This document shows, piece by piece, positions 1-7,110 of a DNA stretch of 14,645 bases; within the stretch, counting starts at the first letter, position 1; the number at the start of each line of letters is the position of its first letter. Below the pieces are notes generated by a model that saw nothing but the letters and a program-made list of their open reading frames with translations, did no database searches and had not been told where the DNA came from. The stretch comes from an uncultured Atopobium sp. (lineage in GTDB: Bacteria > Actinomycetota > Coriobacteriia > Coriobacteriales > Atopobiaceae). The stretch is taken from NCBI GenBank assembly GCA_946647055.1, contig CAMPCT010000033.1, positions 1-14,645 on the forward strand, in the 5' to 3' direction. The position numbers and the translations under genes were made by a program.

Positions 1-18
1 TCGAGAAGGAAGGGTAGC

Positions 19-1152
19 TTGGCCAAGAGGTCCTCGAAACGGACTGCCCGCGCAGAGCGTGCCGGTGGGGTCGGGAAGACCCTGCCGGCGCTCTCGTCCC
101 TCGGCGACCTGCCCGGCTTTGGCGAGCTGACGCCCAGCGCGGCGCAGCTCTCGGCCTTCGAAGGCGCCTGCGCGCGCGCCCGTGCCGCGGCACCGGAGGA
201 CGTGGCGGGAGAGCTCGTCCTGGGCTGCGTCGTGAGGCTCGACCGGGGGTATCCCGCCATCGTCTGCGAGGGGGAGCTCTTCCGTGCCGAGTTCGCGACG
301 CGCCTCACCAAGGGCTCGTTCTCGCGCGTGGCGGTGGGGGACTGGGTGTGCGCCCGTCGCCCGGGCACGCACGAGATGGGCATCATCGAGGAGATCCTTC
401 CCCGCGAGAGCGACATCGCCCGCTGGAAGGGCGGCGCCCGCGGCGAGCGTCAGACGCTGGCAGCCAACGTCGACGTGGTCATCGTGGTGCAGGCGCTTGG
501 GCCCGAGGTCATCGACTGCGCGCGCGTCGCACGGTCCGCCGTCGTCGCCCGTGACTGCGGGGCCCAGGTGGCCGTGGTCCTCACCAAGGCCGACCGCGCC
601 ACAGACGAGGTCCTCGCCGCAGACGTCGCTGCCATCCACGACGTGGTGGGTGCCGACGTGCGGGTGGTCGTGACCTCGTCCGAGCATGGCCATGGGGTCG
701 ACGACGTGCGTGCCCTCGTGCCCGAGGGAACCATCGCCATCGTCCTCGGGGAGTCGGGTGCCGGAAAGTCGACCCTGCTCAACGCCCTCCTCGGTCGGGA
801 CGTGCTCGAGACCGGGGCCGTCCGGCAGGCGGACGACATGGGGCGCCACACCACGGTGGCGCGTCGCATGGTGAGCCTGCCTGGCGGGGGCATCATCGTG
901 GACGAGCCGGGCTTGAGGAGCCTGCCGCTCGTGGGCCACGAGCGGGGGCTTGCCCTGGTCTTCCCCGAGATATCCGAGCAGGCGACCACCTGCCGCTTCA
1001 GGGACTGCACCCACACCCACGAGCCGGGGTGCTCCGTCAGGGAGGGGCTCGACGACGGCCTCTACTCGCGTGCGCGGCTCGACGCCTACCTGGCCCTGGC
1101 CGCGGAGATGCGCGCCAGCGCGGGGACGCTCGACCCCGACGTCGTGATCTAG
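19..1152 (+). CDS. rsgA: Ribosome small-subunit-dependent GTPase A (RsgA/YjeQ)
   Basis: RsgA is a cytoplasmic GTPase that binds the 30S subunit late in its assembly and checks the decoding centre. The 377-residue product shows the circularly permuted GTPase order of this family. An OB-fold-like N-terminal region lies at roughly residues 60-125. Then come G4 as TKAD (189-192), the P-loop GESGAGKS (244-251), the switch I threonines in RHTT, and G3 as DEPG (from 295). The C-terminal zinc knuckle C325-x4-C330-x-H332-x5-C338 is intact. The start is a TTG preceded by a purine-rich AGGAAGGG about 7 bases upstream. About 40 basic, low-complexity residues precede the OB fold, so the true start could be slightly further in. 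The upstream promoter lies outside the window. The gene appears unrelated to the pilus operon that follows. Family assignment is very secure. Confidence 0.96.
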   Translation: MAKRSSKRTARAERAGGVGKTLPALSSLGDLPGFGELTPSAAQLSAFEGACARARAAAPEDVAGELVLGCVVRLDRGYPAIVCEGELFRAEFATRLTKGSFSRVAVGDWVCARRPGTHEMGIIEEILPRESDIARWKGGARGERQTLAANVDVVIVVQALGPEVIDCARVARSAVVARDCGAQVAVVLTKADRATDEVLAADVAAIHDVVGADVRVVVTSSEHGHGVDDVRALVPEGTIAIVLGESGAGKSTLLNALLGRDVLETGAVRQADDMGRHTTVARRMVSLPGGGIIVDEPGLRSLPLVGHERGLALVFPEISEQATTCRFRDCTHTHEPGCSVREGLDDGLYSRARLDAYLALAAEMRASAGTLDPDVVI

Positions 1153-1254
1153 GACACCCTTCCCGGCCGTCCCTCCCAAGGCGATCTCCCCGTGGTGCCA
1201 TCGGGCCCGTGCCCCGGTGGAAAAATGCTCATCACAATGCGAAAACGTCTCAAA

Positions 1255-1289
1255 TTGACGGTTGACAGCCCGTCATGTGGGGCTATTAT
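1255..1289 (+). promoter_or_regulatory. Sigma-70-type promoter for the RelB-like gene
   Basis: A consensus -35 box TTGACA (1262-1267) and a TATTAT -10 box (1284-1289) are separated by 16 bases. The -35 box is the second half of a tandem 7-bp repeat (TTGACGG at 1255, TTGACAG at 1262), so two overlapping -35 choices exist. The surrounding 1210-1345 stretch is clearly richer in A+T than the flanking genes. Transcription would begin near 1296, immediately in front of the direct-repeat array. Confidence 0.7.
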
Positions 1290-1302
1290 GGATGACAATG
1301 TA

Positions 1303-1340
1303 ATACCAAGGCATACAAAATCATACCAAGTCGTACCAGA
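1303..1340 (+). repeat. Four 8-bp direct repeats at exact 10-bp spacing (putative operator)
   Basis: The motif occurs four times, each copy starting exactly 10 bases after the last: ATACCAAG (1303), ATACAAAA (1313), ATACCAAG (1323) and GTACCAGA (1333). Spacing of about one helical turn puts all copies on one DNA face. Ribbon-helix-helix repressors (Arc, MetJ, antitoxins) typically bind such tandem sites cooperatively. The array lies between the promoter and the start of the ribbon-helix-helix gene at 1349, where a bound repressor would block transcription. Autoregulation is inference. Confidence 0.65.
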
Positions 1341-1348
1341 AACGAAGC

Positions 1349-1561
1349 ATGGACATGGCGGCAGAGAAGATGACACCGGTGGTGGCCAAGGTCTCCCCGG
1401 CCGAGAAGGATCGCTTCTTCGAGGCCACGGAGCTCATCGGTACGACTCCATCCAACGCCATACGCATGTTCATCTGCGCGTTCAACCGCGCAGGCACGTT
1501 CCCGTTCGAGATCACGGCGCCAGCTGTGAAGGGAGGTAGGGATGCGCACGATGCTCGCTAA
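1349..1561 (+). CDS. RelB/DinJ-family ribbon-helix-helix protein (antitoxin-like)
   Basis: This 70-residue protein carries the N-terminal RelB/DinJ signature. A short beta strand around residues 11-15 is followed by helices containing GTTPSNAIRMF (31-41), and then AGTFPFE (48-54), a motif typical of DinJ-like antitoxins. Such proteins are dimeric DNA-binding repressors that usually also neutralise an RNase toxin of the RelE/YafQ type. The start is ATG 1349 or, two codons on, ATG 1355. Neither has a strong Shine-Dalgarno sequence, only a GAAACGAAG stretch. The tail after about residue 57 is short, so the toxin-binding part may be reduced. No RelE-type gene follows; a 47-residue ORF overlaps the 3' end instead. 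The protein may be a solitary regulator or the remnant of a toxin-antitoxin pair. Confidence 0.75.
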   Translation: MDMAAEKMTPVVAKVSPAEKDRFFEATELIGTTPSNAIRMFICAFNRAGTFPFEITAPAVKGGRDAHDAR

Positions 1562-1685
1562 CGCACGCTGGTCGTTCCTGCGTGTCGCGCTGTCCCTTGC
1601 AAGCGTGCTGCCGTGCTCGATGACCGCCCGGCTCCGCCAGGCCTTCATCGGATCATGCATGAGGTCCATGTGGTCCGGTCACTAG
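1542..1685 (+). CDS. Small hydrophobic ORF of 47 residues, unknown
   Basis: An ATG at 1542 follows a strong GGGAGG (1531-1536) at 5-base spacing and opens a 47-codon frame ending with TAG at 1683-1685. It overlaps the last 20 bases of the RelB-like gene in another frame, an arrangement typical of the second gene of a toxin-antitoxin operon. The product has a basic N-terminus, a hydrophobic stretch around residues 11-26 (WSFLRVALSLASVLPC) and a basic, Met- and Cys-containing tail. I recognise no family. It could be a small membrane protein, a membrane-acting toxin, a decayed toxin remnant or a chance ORF. The ribosome binding site and the overlap are the main support. Confidence 0.4.
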   Translation: MRTMLANARWSFLRVALSLASVLPCSMTARLRQAFIGSCMRSMWSGH

Positions 1686-1764
1686 GCGGCCATTCCCAGG
1701 AATGAGCCGCAGGTGAACGCACCACCAACGTAGCTTGTACGACACATAAATGCAGCAGTGGTCT

Positions 1765-1795
1765 CGCGCGTCCCCCCGGGGACGCGCGTTTCGCT
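1765..1795 (+). terminator. Strong GC hairpin, probable intrinsic terminator
   Basis: CGCGCGTCCCC (1765-1775) and GGGGACGCGCG (1778-1788) form a perfect 11-bp inverted repeat with a minimal loop. It is followed by TTTCGCTT, a weak T-rich run. It lies about 80 bases past the small ORF and before the pilus operon, so it most likely ends the RelB-like transcript. The short T-run makes its efficiency uncertain. Confidence 0.65.
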
Positions 1796-2058
1796 TCCGG
1801 GACCATTTCACGATGCCCTCTACCAGCGCATTCGGTGAACGGTAGGTGGGCGTGCATCTCCGTGCACGATTTCGTCGCCTCGCTGCAGGGGTTCCTTGCA
1901 GCGCGTCATTCGCTGTTTGCTAGAGGCCTGCCACGATATGGTCAGGCACCGGGACAAGTCATCCCCAAACCCCTGTGAGCCAGCCTTCCTCTGCGGAAGA
2001 ATCGTTCTCGAGGGCCGCCGAGTCGCGGCGCGCCCGCCCCGACATTCGCGAGGTGGAG
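1789..2058 (+). promoter_or_regulatory. Non-coding leader of the Tad pilus operon
   Basis: No convincing gene lies here. The region should hold the pilus operon promoter, but no strong consensus is visible. The best candidate is TTGCAG (1896-1901) with TAGAGG (1921-1926) at a 19-base spacing, which is poor. An imperfect palindrome at 1883-1901 (CTGCAGGG-GTT-CCTTGCAG, one G-T pair) overlaps that -35 candidate and could be an operator. The frame of the next gene stays open back to a GTG at 1975, but that GTG has no ribosome binding site. Confidence 0.35.
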
Positions 2059-2847
2059 ATGTCTCTCAGGTTCAGGATCATCCTCTCGGCCGCTTGTGCG
2101 GCCCTCTCGCTCCTGGCGTTCTGGTCGTATGGGTCGCAGGTGCGATCCGAGGCGGACCAGGTGCGCCAGGAGGCGATGGAACGCTATGGGGGCGAGGTCG
2201 TGAGCCTCGTCGTCGCAAACCGTGCCCTCGAGGCGGGCGAGCAGGTGGGCATGGCGGACGTCTCCGTCGTGGACTGGCTTGTCGACCTCGCGCCCGAGGG
2301 CTGCCTCACATCGCTTGACGCCGTGCTCGGCATGTCCGTCACGGTGCCCGTCGCCAAGGGGGCACCCCTCACCGACCTCAACTTCCGGACCGGCTCCGAC
2401 GCCATGGAGGTCCCCGAGGGACGCATCGCGGTCTCGGTTCCCGCGACGGACAAGACCGGCGTCCCGCGCGAGGTGCGGGCGGGTTCGGTGCTCGCGGCGT
2501 ATGCGCTGGGCGACACCGACGTCCGCCTGATCTCCGCCGACCTCGTCGTCCTCTCCACTCCTGGCGAGGGGGCGATGGCGCGGGGCGACTCGGCCCTGAG
2601 CGTCGCGGTGATGCCCGAGGAGGTCACGACGCTGCTGCTCGCGAGTGCCCGCGGCGATCTGCGCCTGGTTCTCCCCGCGGACGACATGGGCACCCTCGAC
2701 GGGCTTGCCCCCACGGCGCCGTCGGAGGTGCCGGAGGAGGCTGCGCAAGACGATGCCGAACCCGAGGACGGGACCCCCGTGGTTCCCGAGAAGGACGATG
2801 GGACCGGCGCCGCTGACGGCGCCCAGCAGGAGAGGGAGGCCGCATGA
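2059..2847 (+). CDS. CpaB/RcpC-like SAF-domain protein of the Tad pilus
   Basis: CpaB/RcpC proteins are envelope proteins of Tad/Flp pilus machines with a membrane anchor and SAF/RcpC domains. The product (262 residues from this start) begins with MSLRFRI and one transmembrane segment at about residues 5-20. An SAF-like domain follows (VVSLVVANRALEAGEQVG onward, through MSVTVPVAKGAPLTDLNF). The remainder is a beta-rich RcpC-like region and an acidic, Pro-rich tail. I chose ATG 2059 because it places the anchor at the N-terminus and a GAGGTGG lies just upstream, although only two bases away. The frame also opens at GTG 1975, giving 290 residues, without a visible ribosome binding site. This is the first gene of the pilus operon, and its stop overlaps the next start (ATGA). 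Confidence 0.85.
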   Translation: MSLRFRIILSAACAALSLLAFWSYGSQVRSEADQVRQEAMERYGGEVVSLVVANRALEAGEQVGMADVSVVDWLVDLAPEGCLTSLDAVLGMSVTVPVAKGAPLTDLNFRTGSDAMEVPEGRIAVSVPATDKTGVPREVRAGSVLAAYALGDTDVRLISADLVVLSTPGEGAMARGDSALSVAVMPEEVTTLLLASARGDLRLVLPADDMGTLDGLAPTAPSEVPEEAAQDDAEPEDGTPVVPEKDDGTGAADGAQQEREAA

Positions 2848-4226
2848 TGGCAGGCAGTTGGTATGTTCGCTCCGATGGGGAGTCGCGAGGCCTCGTGACG
2901 TCGACGGTGGGGGCCCTGTGCCCTGGTGCGACCGTTGCGTACGAGGGGACGGCACAGGGTCTGCGGGATCGTCTGCTGGCATCCGAGCCGGGTGTCGTAT
3001 CAGCTGCGGTCGGACCCGGGGCCTGCGAGGTCGATCCCGTCAACCTCGCGGCAGCGCTCGCACGCGATGGTCATGCGCGCGAGGTGGTCCTCGTGGTCGA
3101 TGCGGCGTCGGGGTCGCTGAGGTCCCGTGCGGCACGTGCCGGTGTGGACCGGGTCCTCGACAGGGAGGAGGCGGAGCAGCTCGTGCGGTCGGCACGTACT
3201 CCTCCTGCTCGTCCCGGGCAGGGGAGGGACGATTGGCAGACCGCCGAGGACGACATGGGCGACGGCATGGGGCCGCTCGATGACCCCGACTTTGGGGACC
3301 GCCTCCCTGAGGGGGCGCGTCGCGCCGACTCGTCCCCACGGCACCTCCATGCCCAGGAGGGAGGGGGCAGCGTGCCGCGGCTGGTCCAACGCAACGACGG
3401 TGCCGCGCCAATCGTCGTGGTCGCGTCTGGTCGTGGCGGCGTGGGCAAGTCCACGCTCGTCTCTGTCATGGCCTGTGCCGCCGCCTCGTGGGGGATGCGC
3501 GTGGCCGTGGTCGACCTCGACCTCTGCTCGGGCAACCTCTTTGGCTACTTCGGCCTTCCCGAGACGGCGCGCCTCGATGCGATCGACGACATGGACGAGC
3601 CGGGGGAGGATGCGCTTGCCAGCTTGGGGGTCTTGGCCGCAGAGGGCGTGACGCTGTGGGGACCCTGCCAGCGGCCCGAGATGGCCGAGACCATATCGCC
3701 CCATGTGGCCGACCTTTTGGCATGCGCCTCGAACAGGTCCGACCTTGTGATCGTTGACACGTCGACGACCTGGACGGACGCCGTCGCCGAGGCGGTGCAG
3801 GGCTGCGACCGGCTCCTGCTCGTGGGTGACGAGCGAGCGGGGACGGTGTCGGCGATGAGCAGGTCGGCCGCCTTGGCGGTGAGGCTCGGCGTGGCGCGAA
3901 CGCGCATAGCGCGCGTCACGAACCGCTCCGACCCGCGACGGCGGGAGGAGCCCTTCCTGTTCCGTGCGGACATCGGCCTCGAGACGGCGCGCTCGTTCTC
4001 GGTCATCGACGGGTCCGACGAGGTTGCCGAGTGCCTCTCGGCGGGACAGGTGGCGCAGCTCGCCACAGAGGCGGGGGAGTTCTCCTCCTCGGTCGCCTCG
4101 ATGCTCGCGAAGGTCCTCGAGGAGGTCGGTGCCCTGCCTGACGACAAGCGTGCCCGAGCGGCACGGGACTGGGAGCCAAGCCGCAGGCAGCGCGGTCTCT
4201 TCTCGCGCATGAGGGAGGCGAGCTAG
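2844..4226 (+). CDS. tadZ: TadZ/CpaE-like MinD-family ATPase, pilus localisation
   Basis: TadZ/CpaE proteins place the Tad machine in the cell. They pair an atypical receiver-like N-terminal domain with a ParA/MinD-type ATPase. Here residues 1 to about 115 look like the degenerate receiver domain. A charged linker follows, and the ATPase starts near residue 188 (PIVVVASGRGGVGKST). The deviant Walker A reads GRGGVGKS (196-203), with arginine where MinD-type proteins usually have the signature lysine. VAVVDLDLCSGNLFGYFGLP follows the P-loop, and LVIVDTSTTW is the Walker B region. The length (460 residues) fits the family. Two adjacent ATG codons (2844, 2847) compete. GGGAGG at 2834-2839 is better spaced for 2847, but 2844 gives the ATGA overlap with the cpaB-like stop. 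Confidence 0.88.
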   Translation: MMAGSWYVRSDGESRGLVTSTVGALCPGATVAYEGTAQGLRDRLLASEPGVVSAAVGPGACEVDPVNLAAALARDGHAREVVLVVDAASGSLRSRAARAGVDRVLDREEAEQLVRSARTPPARPGQGRDDWQTAEDDMGDGMGPLDDPDFGDRLPEGARRADSSPRHLHAQEGGGSVPRLVQRNDGAAPIVVVASGRGGVGKSTLVSVMACAAASWGMRVAVVDLDLCSGNLFGYFGLPETARLDAIDDMDEPGEDALASLGVLAAEGVTLWGPCQRPEMAETISPHVADLLACASNRSDLVIVDTSTTWTDAVAEAVQGCDRLLLVGDERAGTVSAMSRSAALAVRLGVARTRIARVTNRSDPRRREEPFLFRADIGLETARSFSVIDGSDEVAECLSAGQVAQLATEAGEFSSSVASMLAKVLEEVGALPDDKRARAARDWEPSRRQRGLFSRMREAS

Positions 4227-5546
4227 GTGAGCGTCCTCGAGAGGGTGAGGGAGAACGAGGCGCGGACGGCGCATGACGTCGTGTCGGACGGGCATGCGCC
4301 CGTGCGGTCGCAGGTCAAGCGAGACCTCGTCTCGTACCTGGGACTTGCCACGGTGGCCAGCATGGCCGCCTCCGAGGATCCCGGTCGCGCGCAGGGAGAG
4401 CTCGAGGTCGCATGTCGGGCGCTGCTCAACATGCGCGAGTATCCCGGACTCGAGCCCTCCGACCACCAGCAGATCACCCGGGAGGTTCTTGACGAGATCC
4501 TCGGCCTTGGTCCCATACAGCCGCTGCTCGACGACGAGACCGTGACCGAGGTCATGGTGAACGGCTGCAAGTCGCTCTTCTACGAGCGTGGCGGCACCAT
4601 GCACCAGGCAAGCCGCGTGTTCGAGACGCCCGAGCAGATCCTCACCGTGGTCGACAGGATCCTGGCGCCGCTAGGACGACGCCTCGACGAGAGCAATCCC
4701 CTGGTGAACGCGCGCCTGGCAAACGGGGACCGCGTCAACGCGGTCATCCAGGCGGTCGCTCCCGACGGGCCGATCGTGACCATTCGCAAGTTCGCGTCGA
4801 GCGCCGTGACGCTCTCGAGGCTCGTCGAGCTGGGGTCGCTGCCCGAATGGTACGCCCGCCTGCTCTCGTGGGCGGTCGTCCTCAGGCAGGACGTCGCGGT
4901 CGCGGGCGGCACGGGTTCGGGCAAGACCACGTTGCTCAACGCGCTCTCGTGCGAGATTCCCCACGGCGAGCGGGTCATAACCATCGAGGACTCGGCAGAG
5001 CTGCGCTTCGACTCCCACCCCCATGTGGTGCGGATGGAGTCCCGTGACGCCTCGATCGAGGGGACGGGCGAGGTCACCATTCGCGACCTCGTCAAGAACG
5101 CACTGCGCATGAGGCCCGACCGCATCGTGGTGGGGGAGGTGCGCGGCGAGGAGGCAATCGACATGCTCCAGGCCATGAACACGGGCCACGATGGGTCGCT
5201 GACCACGCTGCATGCGGGCACCGCACGCGAGGCCATCCTGAGGCTCGTCCTCATGGCGCGGTTTGGCATGGACCTGCCCACCGAGATCATCGAGGAGCAG
5301 GTCGCCACGGCGCTCGACCTCATCGTCATGTCACGGCGACTGCCCGACGGCAGCCGCGTCATCTCCTCGCTCTCCGAGGTGAGGCGTGCCAAGGCGGGTG
5401 GCGTCGAGCTGGAGACGTGCGTGAGCTTTGACGAGCAGGCCCGGGAGTGGCACCTGGTGCGCGAGCCGTCGTTCCTCGCGGTCGCCGAGGCTGCGGACGT
5501 GATCGATGGGGAGGAGGTGCGCTCATGGAGGTCCAGCTGCTCGTGA
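4227..5546 (+). CDS. tadA: TadA/CpaF secretion ATPase of the Tad pilus
   Basis: TadA/CpaF is the hexameric cytoplasmic ATPase that powers assembly of Flp pili. All type II/IV secretion ATPase signatures are present in the 439 residues. Walker A is GGTGSGKT (227-234). The Asp box is ITIEDSAELRF, with E254 and D255. Walker B is RIVVGEVRGEE, with E304. The His box is SLTTLHAGT, with H329. The family's N-terminal domain includes LGPIQPLLDDETVTEVMVNG. Translation starts at a GTG directly after the upstream TAG, with GGGAGG (4213-4218) at 8-base spacing. The gene overlaps the tadB start by 22 bases, indicating translational coupling. The last residues (WRSSCS) are simply the overlap region. Identification is very secure. 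Confidence 0.96.
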   Translation: MSVLERVRENEARTAHDVVSDGHAPVRSQVKRDLVSYLGLATVASMAASEDPGRAQGELEVACRALLNMREYPGLEPSDHQQITREVLDEILGLGPIQPLLDDETVTEVMVNGCKSLFYERGGTMHQASRVFETPEQILTVVDRILAPLGRRLDESNPLVNARLANGDRVNAVIQAVAPDGPIVTIRKFASSAVTLSRLVELGSLPEWYARLLSWAVVLRQDVAVAGGTGSGKTTLLNALSCEIPHGERVITIEDSAELRFDSHPHVVRMESRDASIEGTGEVTIRDLVKNALRMRPDRIVVGEVRGEEAIDMLQAMNTGHDGSLTTLHAGTAREAILRLVLMARFGMDLPTEIIEEQVATALDLIVMSRRLPDGSRVISSLSEVRRAKAGGVELETCVSFDEQAREWHLVREPSFLAVAEAADVIDGEEVRSWRSSCS

Positions 5547-6460
5547 CGGGCTGTGTCGCTTGTGGCGCATCTCTCTTCGTGCTCGTTCCCAGACCCTCCT
5601 CCACCGTGCTCCGGGGAAGGAGGGGCGGTCTCAACACCTCCGTGCCACGCGCCCTCGAGCGCCTGGGCGGCACCGCCCCCGTCCGTGCCCTGCGTGGGTG
5701 GGCCCCATGGCAGCAGGTTGCGGAGGAGCTCGCGAGGAGGTTGTTCCCAACCGGGGAGGTGCTCTCCCAAGGGGCCGCCTGTGCCGCGCTTCTCGTCGCT
5801 TGGACAGGTTTCGCGCTCTTGCTGTGGCTCCTCTCCGCAAGTCCCCTCGGACTCGTGGTGGGCGTCATCGTGGCACCCCTTGCCACCGGGGCGCGCGCTG
5901 CGTCCATCGCGCGGTCGCGGGATGCGGCCCTCATGGGGGAGATGCCCGCCGTCCTGCGCTCGCTCTCGACGGCCCTCGGTGCGGGCTCGACGCTCTCGCA
6001 GGCGATCGAGTACGTCGCGACGCATGAGCGTGGGGTCATCGCCCGCGAGTTCGAGCGGGCCGCCCTGGGGCTGCGTTGCGGGGGGACGGTGCGCGAGGCC
6101 CTCGAGGGCATCGAGCGGCGACTCGACGTACCCGGCATCGAGCTCATGACCTGCGCGCTGCTCATCTCGCAGAGGACGGGAAGCCCCTTGAGGAGCCTCT
6201 TCTCGAGGTCTGCGGAGCTCGTCGAGGAGCAGGTCGCCCTTCGGGCCCTCCTGTCCACCAAGACGGCGCAGGTACGGCTCTCCGTGAGGATCGTGTGCCT
6301 CATGCCCGTTGCCATGGTGGTCCTGCTCTCGCTCATCTCACCGGAGTTCCGCTCCGGCGTGACGAGCGCCACGGGCATCGCGTGCGTCTCCGTTGCGGCG
6401 GCGCTCGACCTCGTCGCGATTCTCATCGTGCGGAGGCTCATGAGGGGGGTCTTGGGATGA
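5525..6460 (+). CDS. tadB: TadB, inner-membrane platform protein (T2SSF domain)
   Basis: TadB is one of two polytopic membrane proteins that form the platform on which the TadA ATPase acts. The 311-residue product starts MEVQLLVTG with an N-terminal membrane segment. A pair of hydrophobic segments sits near residues 80-120 (ACAALLVAWTGFALLLW and LGLVVGVIVAPLATG). The T2SSF/GSPF cytoplasmic domain follows (LRSLSTALGAGSTLSQAIEY through LMTCALLISQRTGSPLR). Two C-terminal membrane segments end the protein. ATG 5525 has AGGAGG at 5512-5517 with a 7-base gap. The frame is open further upstream, but that sequence lies inside tadA and is arginine-rich shadow. The gene shares an ATGA overlap with tadC. 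Confidence 0.92.
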   Translation: MEVQLLVTGCVACGASLFVLVPRPSSTVLRGRRGGLNTSVPRALERLGGTAPVRALRGWAPWQQVAEELARRLFPTGEVLSQGAACAALLVAWTGFALLLWLLSASPLGLVVGVIVAPLATGARAASIARSRDAALMGEMPAVLRSLSTALGAGSTLSQAIEYVATHERGVIAREFERAALGLRCGGTVREALEGIERRLDVPGIELMTCALLISQRTGSPLRSLFSRSAELVEEQVALRALLSTKTAQVRLSVRIVCLMPVAMVVLLSLISPEFRSGVTSATGIACVSVAAALDLVAILIVRRLMRGVLG

Positions 6461-7077
6461 ATGGCCTGGTCTGGGCCGCCATTGCGGCCGTATCCTGCAT
6501 GGTCCCGCCCCTCGTGCTCACATCGTCCACGAGGGTCGACCGGAGGCGCGGGGTCACACGTCCCTCCCGCACCCTTCCCGAGCCCCGCCTCCTGAGGGCG
6601 GCGCGCGAGCGGACGAGGCGCCGGGAGCTCGCCGACGAATGCATGGGTCTCATGCCCACGCTCATCGACGTGGTCACCCTCGGCCTCTCCGCGGGGCTCT
6701 CGTTCGACGCATCGCTCGACCTGTACTGTTCGCGGTTCGACAACGAGCTGGCGCGGGAGTTCTCCCGGGCGATGCTCTCGTGGCAGACGGGTATCGAGGA
6801 CCGCACGCACGCCCTCTCGGGTATGGCGGACCGACTGGAGTCGCCCGCCATCAGGCGCTTCGCCGATGCGGTCACCGAGGCGCTCTCCTTTGGGACGCCG
6901 CTGGCATCCGTCCTCGAGCACCAGGCCGGTGCGTTGCGTGCCGAGCATCGCATGGCCGTCGAGGAGCAGATCGAGAAGGCACCGGTGAAGATGCTCATCC
7001 CCCTGGGGACGCTGATCGTGCCAGCGATGCTCCTTTCCATCCTGGGACCGCTCCTGAGCACCGCGATGGCCTTCTGA
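6457..7077 (+). CDS. tadC: TadC-like platform protein, short form (T2SSF domain)
   Basis: TadC is the partner of TadB in the pilus assembly platform. The 206-residue product has an N-terminal membrane segment (MNGLVWAAIAAVSCMVPPL), a basic stretch and a complete T2SSF domain (MGLMPTLIDVVTLGLSAGLS through EEQIEKAPVKMLIPL). One terminal membrane segment follows (TLIVPAMLLSILGPLL). KAPVKMLIPLG is typical of TadC. Most TadC proteins are near 300 residues and have additional N-terminal membrane segments, so this is a compact version. The start codon overlaps the tadB stop (ATGA), which argues that the short form is genuine. The frame is open upstream only as a tadB shadow. Confidence 0.88.
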   Translation: MNGLVWAAIAAVSCMVPPLVLTSSTRVDRRRGVTRPSRTLPEPRLLRAARERTRRRELADECMGLMPTLIDVVTLGLSAGLSFDASLDLYCSRFDNELAREFSRAMLSWQTGIEDRTHALSGMADRLESPAIRRFADAVTEALSFGTPLASVLEHQAGALRAEHRMAVEEQIEKAPVKMLIPLGTLIVPAMLLSILGPLLSTAMAF

Positions 7078-7110
7078 GGAAACGAACGGCAGGTTGGGGA
7101 GGGTGGGGCC

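Noticed and set aside
1153..1215. Terminator after rsgA
   Set aside because: GC-rich segments here only form imperfect pairings and the following A-run is on the wrong strand sense for a U-tract. No convincing hairpin could be drawn.
1286..1669. 127-residue minus-strand ORF opposite the RelB-like gene
   Set aside because: Considered as a divergent toxin, but the translation is Arg/His-rich without RelE or PIN features. The + strand frame has a clear RelB/DinJ signature and promoter.
1975..2058. GTG 1975 as start of the CpaB-like gene
   Set aside because: No Shine-Dalgarno sequence precedes it, and it would add 28 polar residues before the membrane anchor. Kept only as an alternative.
3000..4604. 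534-residue open frame on the minus strand
   Set aside because: It lies fully opposite tadZ and tadA, is Arg/His/Gly-rich and has no recognisable domain. Long antisense frames are expected in such GC-rich coding DNA.
5447..5524. N-terminal extension of TadB
   Set aside because: The 26 extra residues are Arg/Gly-rich shadow of tadA. ATG 5525 has a well-placed AGGAGG and begins with the membrane segment.
4580..6948. Long minus-strand frames opposite tadA, tadB and tadC
   Set aside because: They are composition shadows of conserved + strand genes, rich in Arg, Ser and Thr with no motifs or ribosome binding sites.
7083..7097. CGAACGGCAGGTTGG as a second LexA-like box upstream of flp
   Set aside because: The half-sites are spaced one base too far apart and the centre does not fit the consensus.
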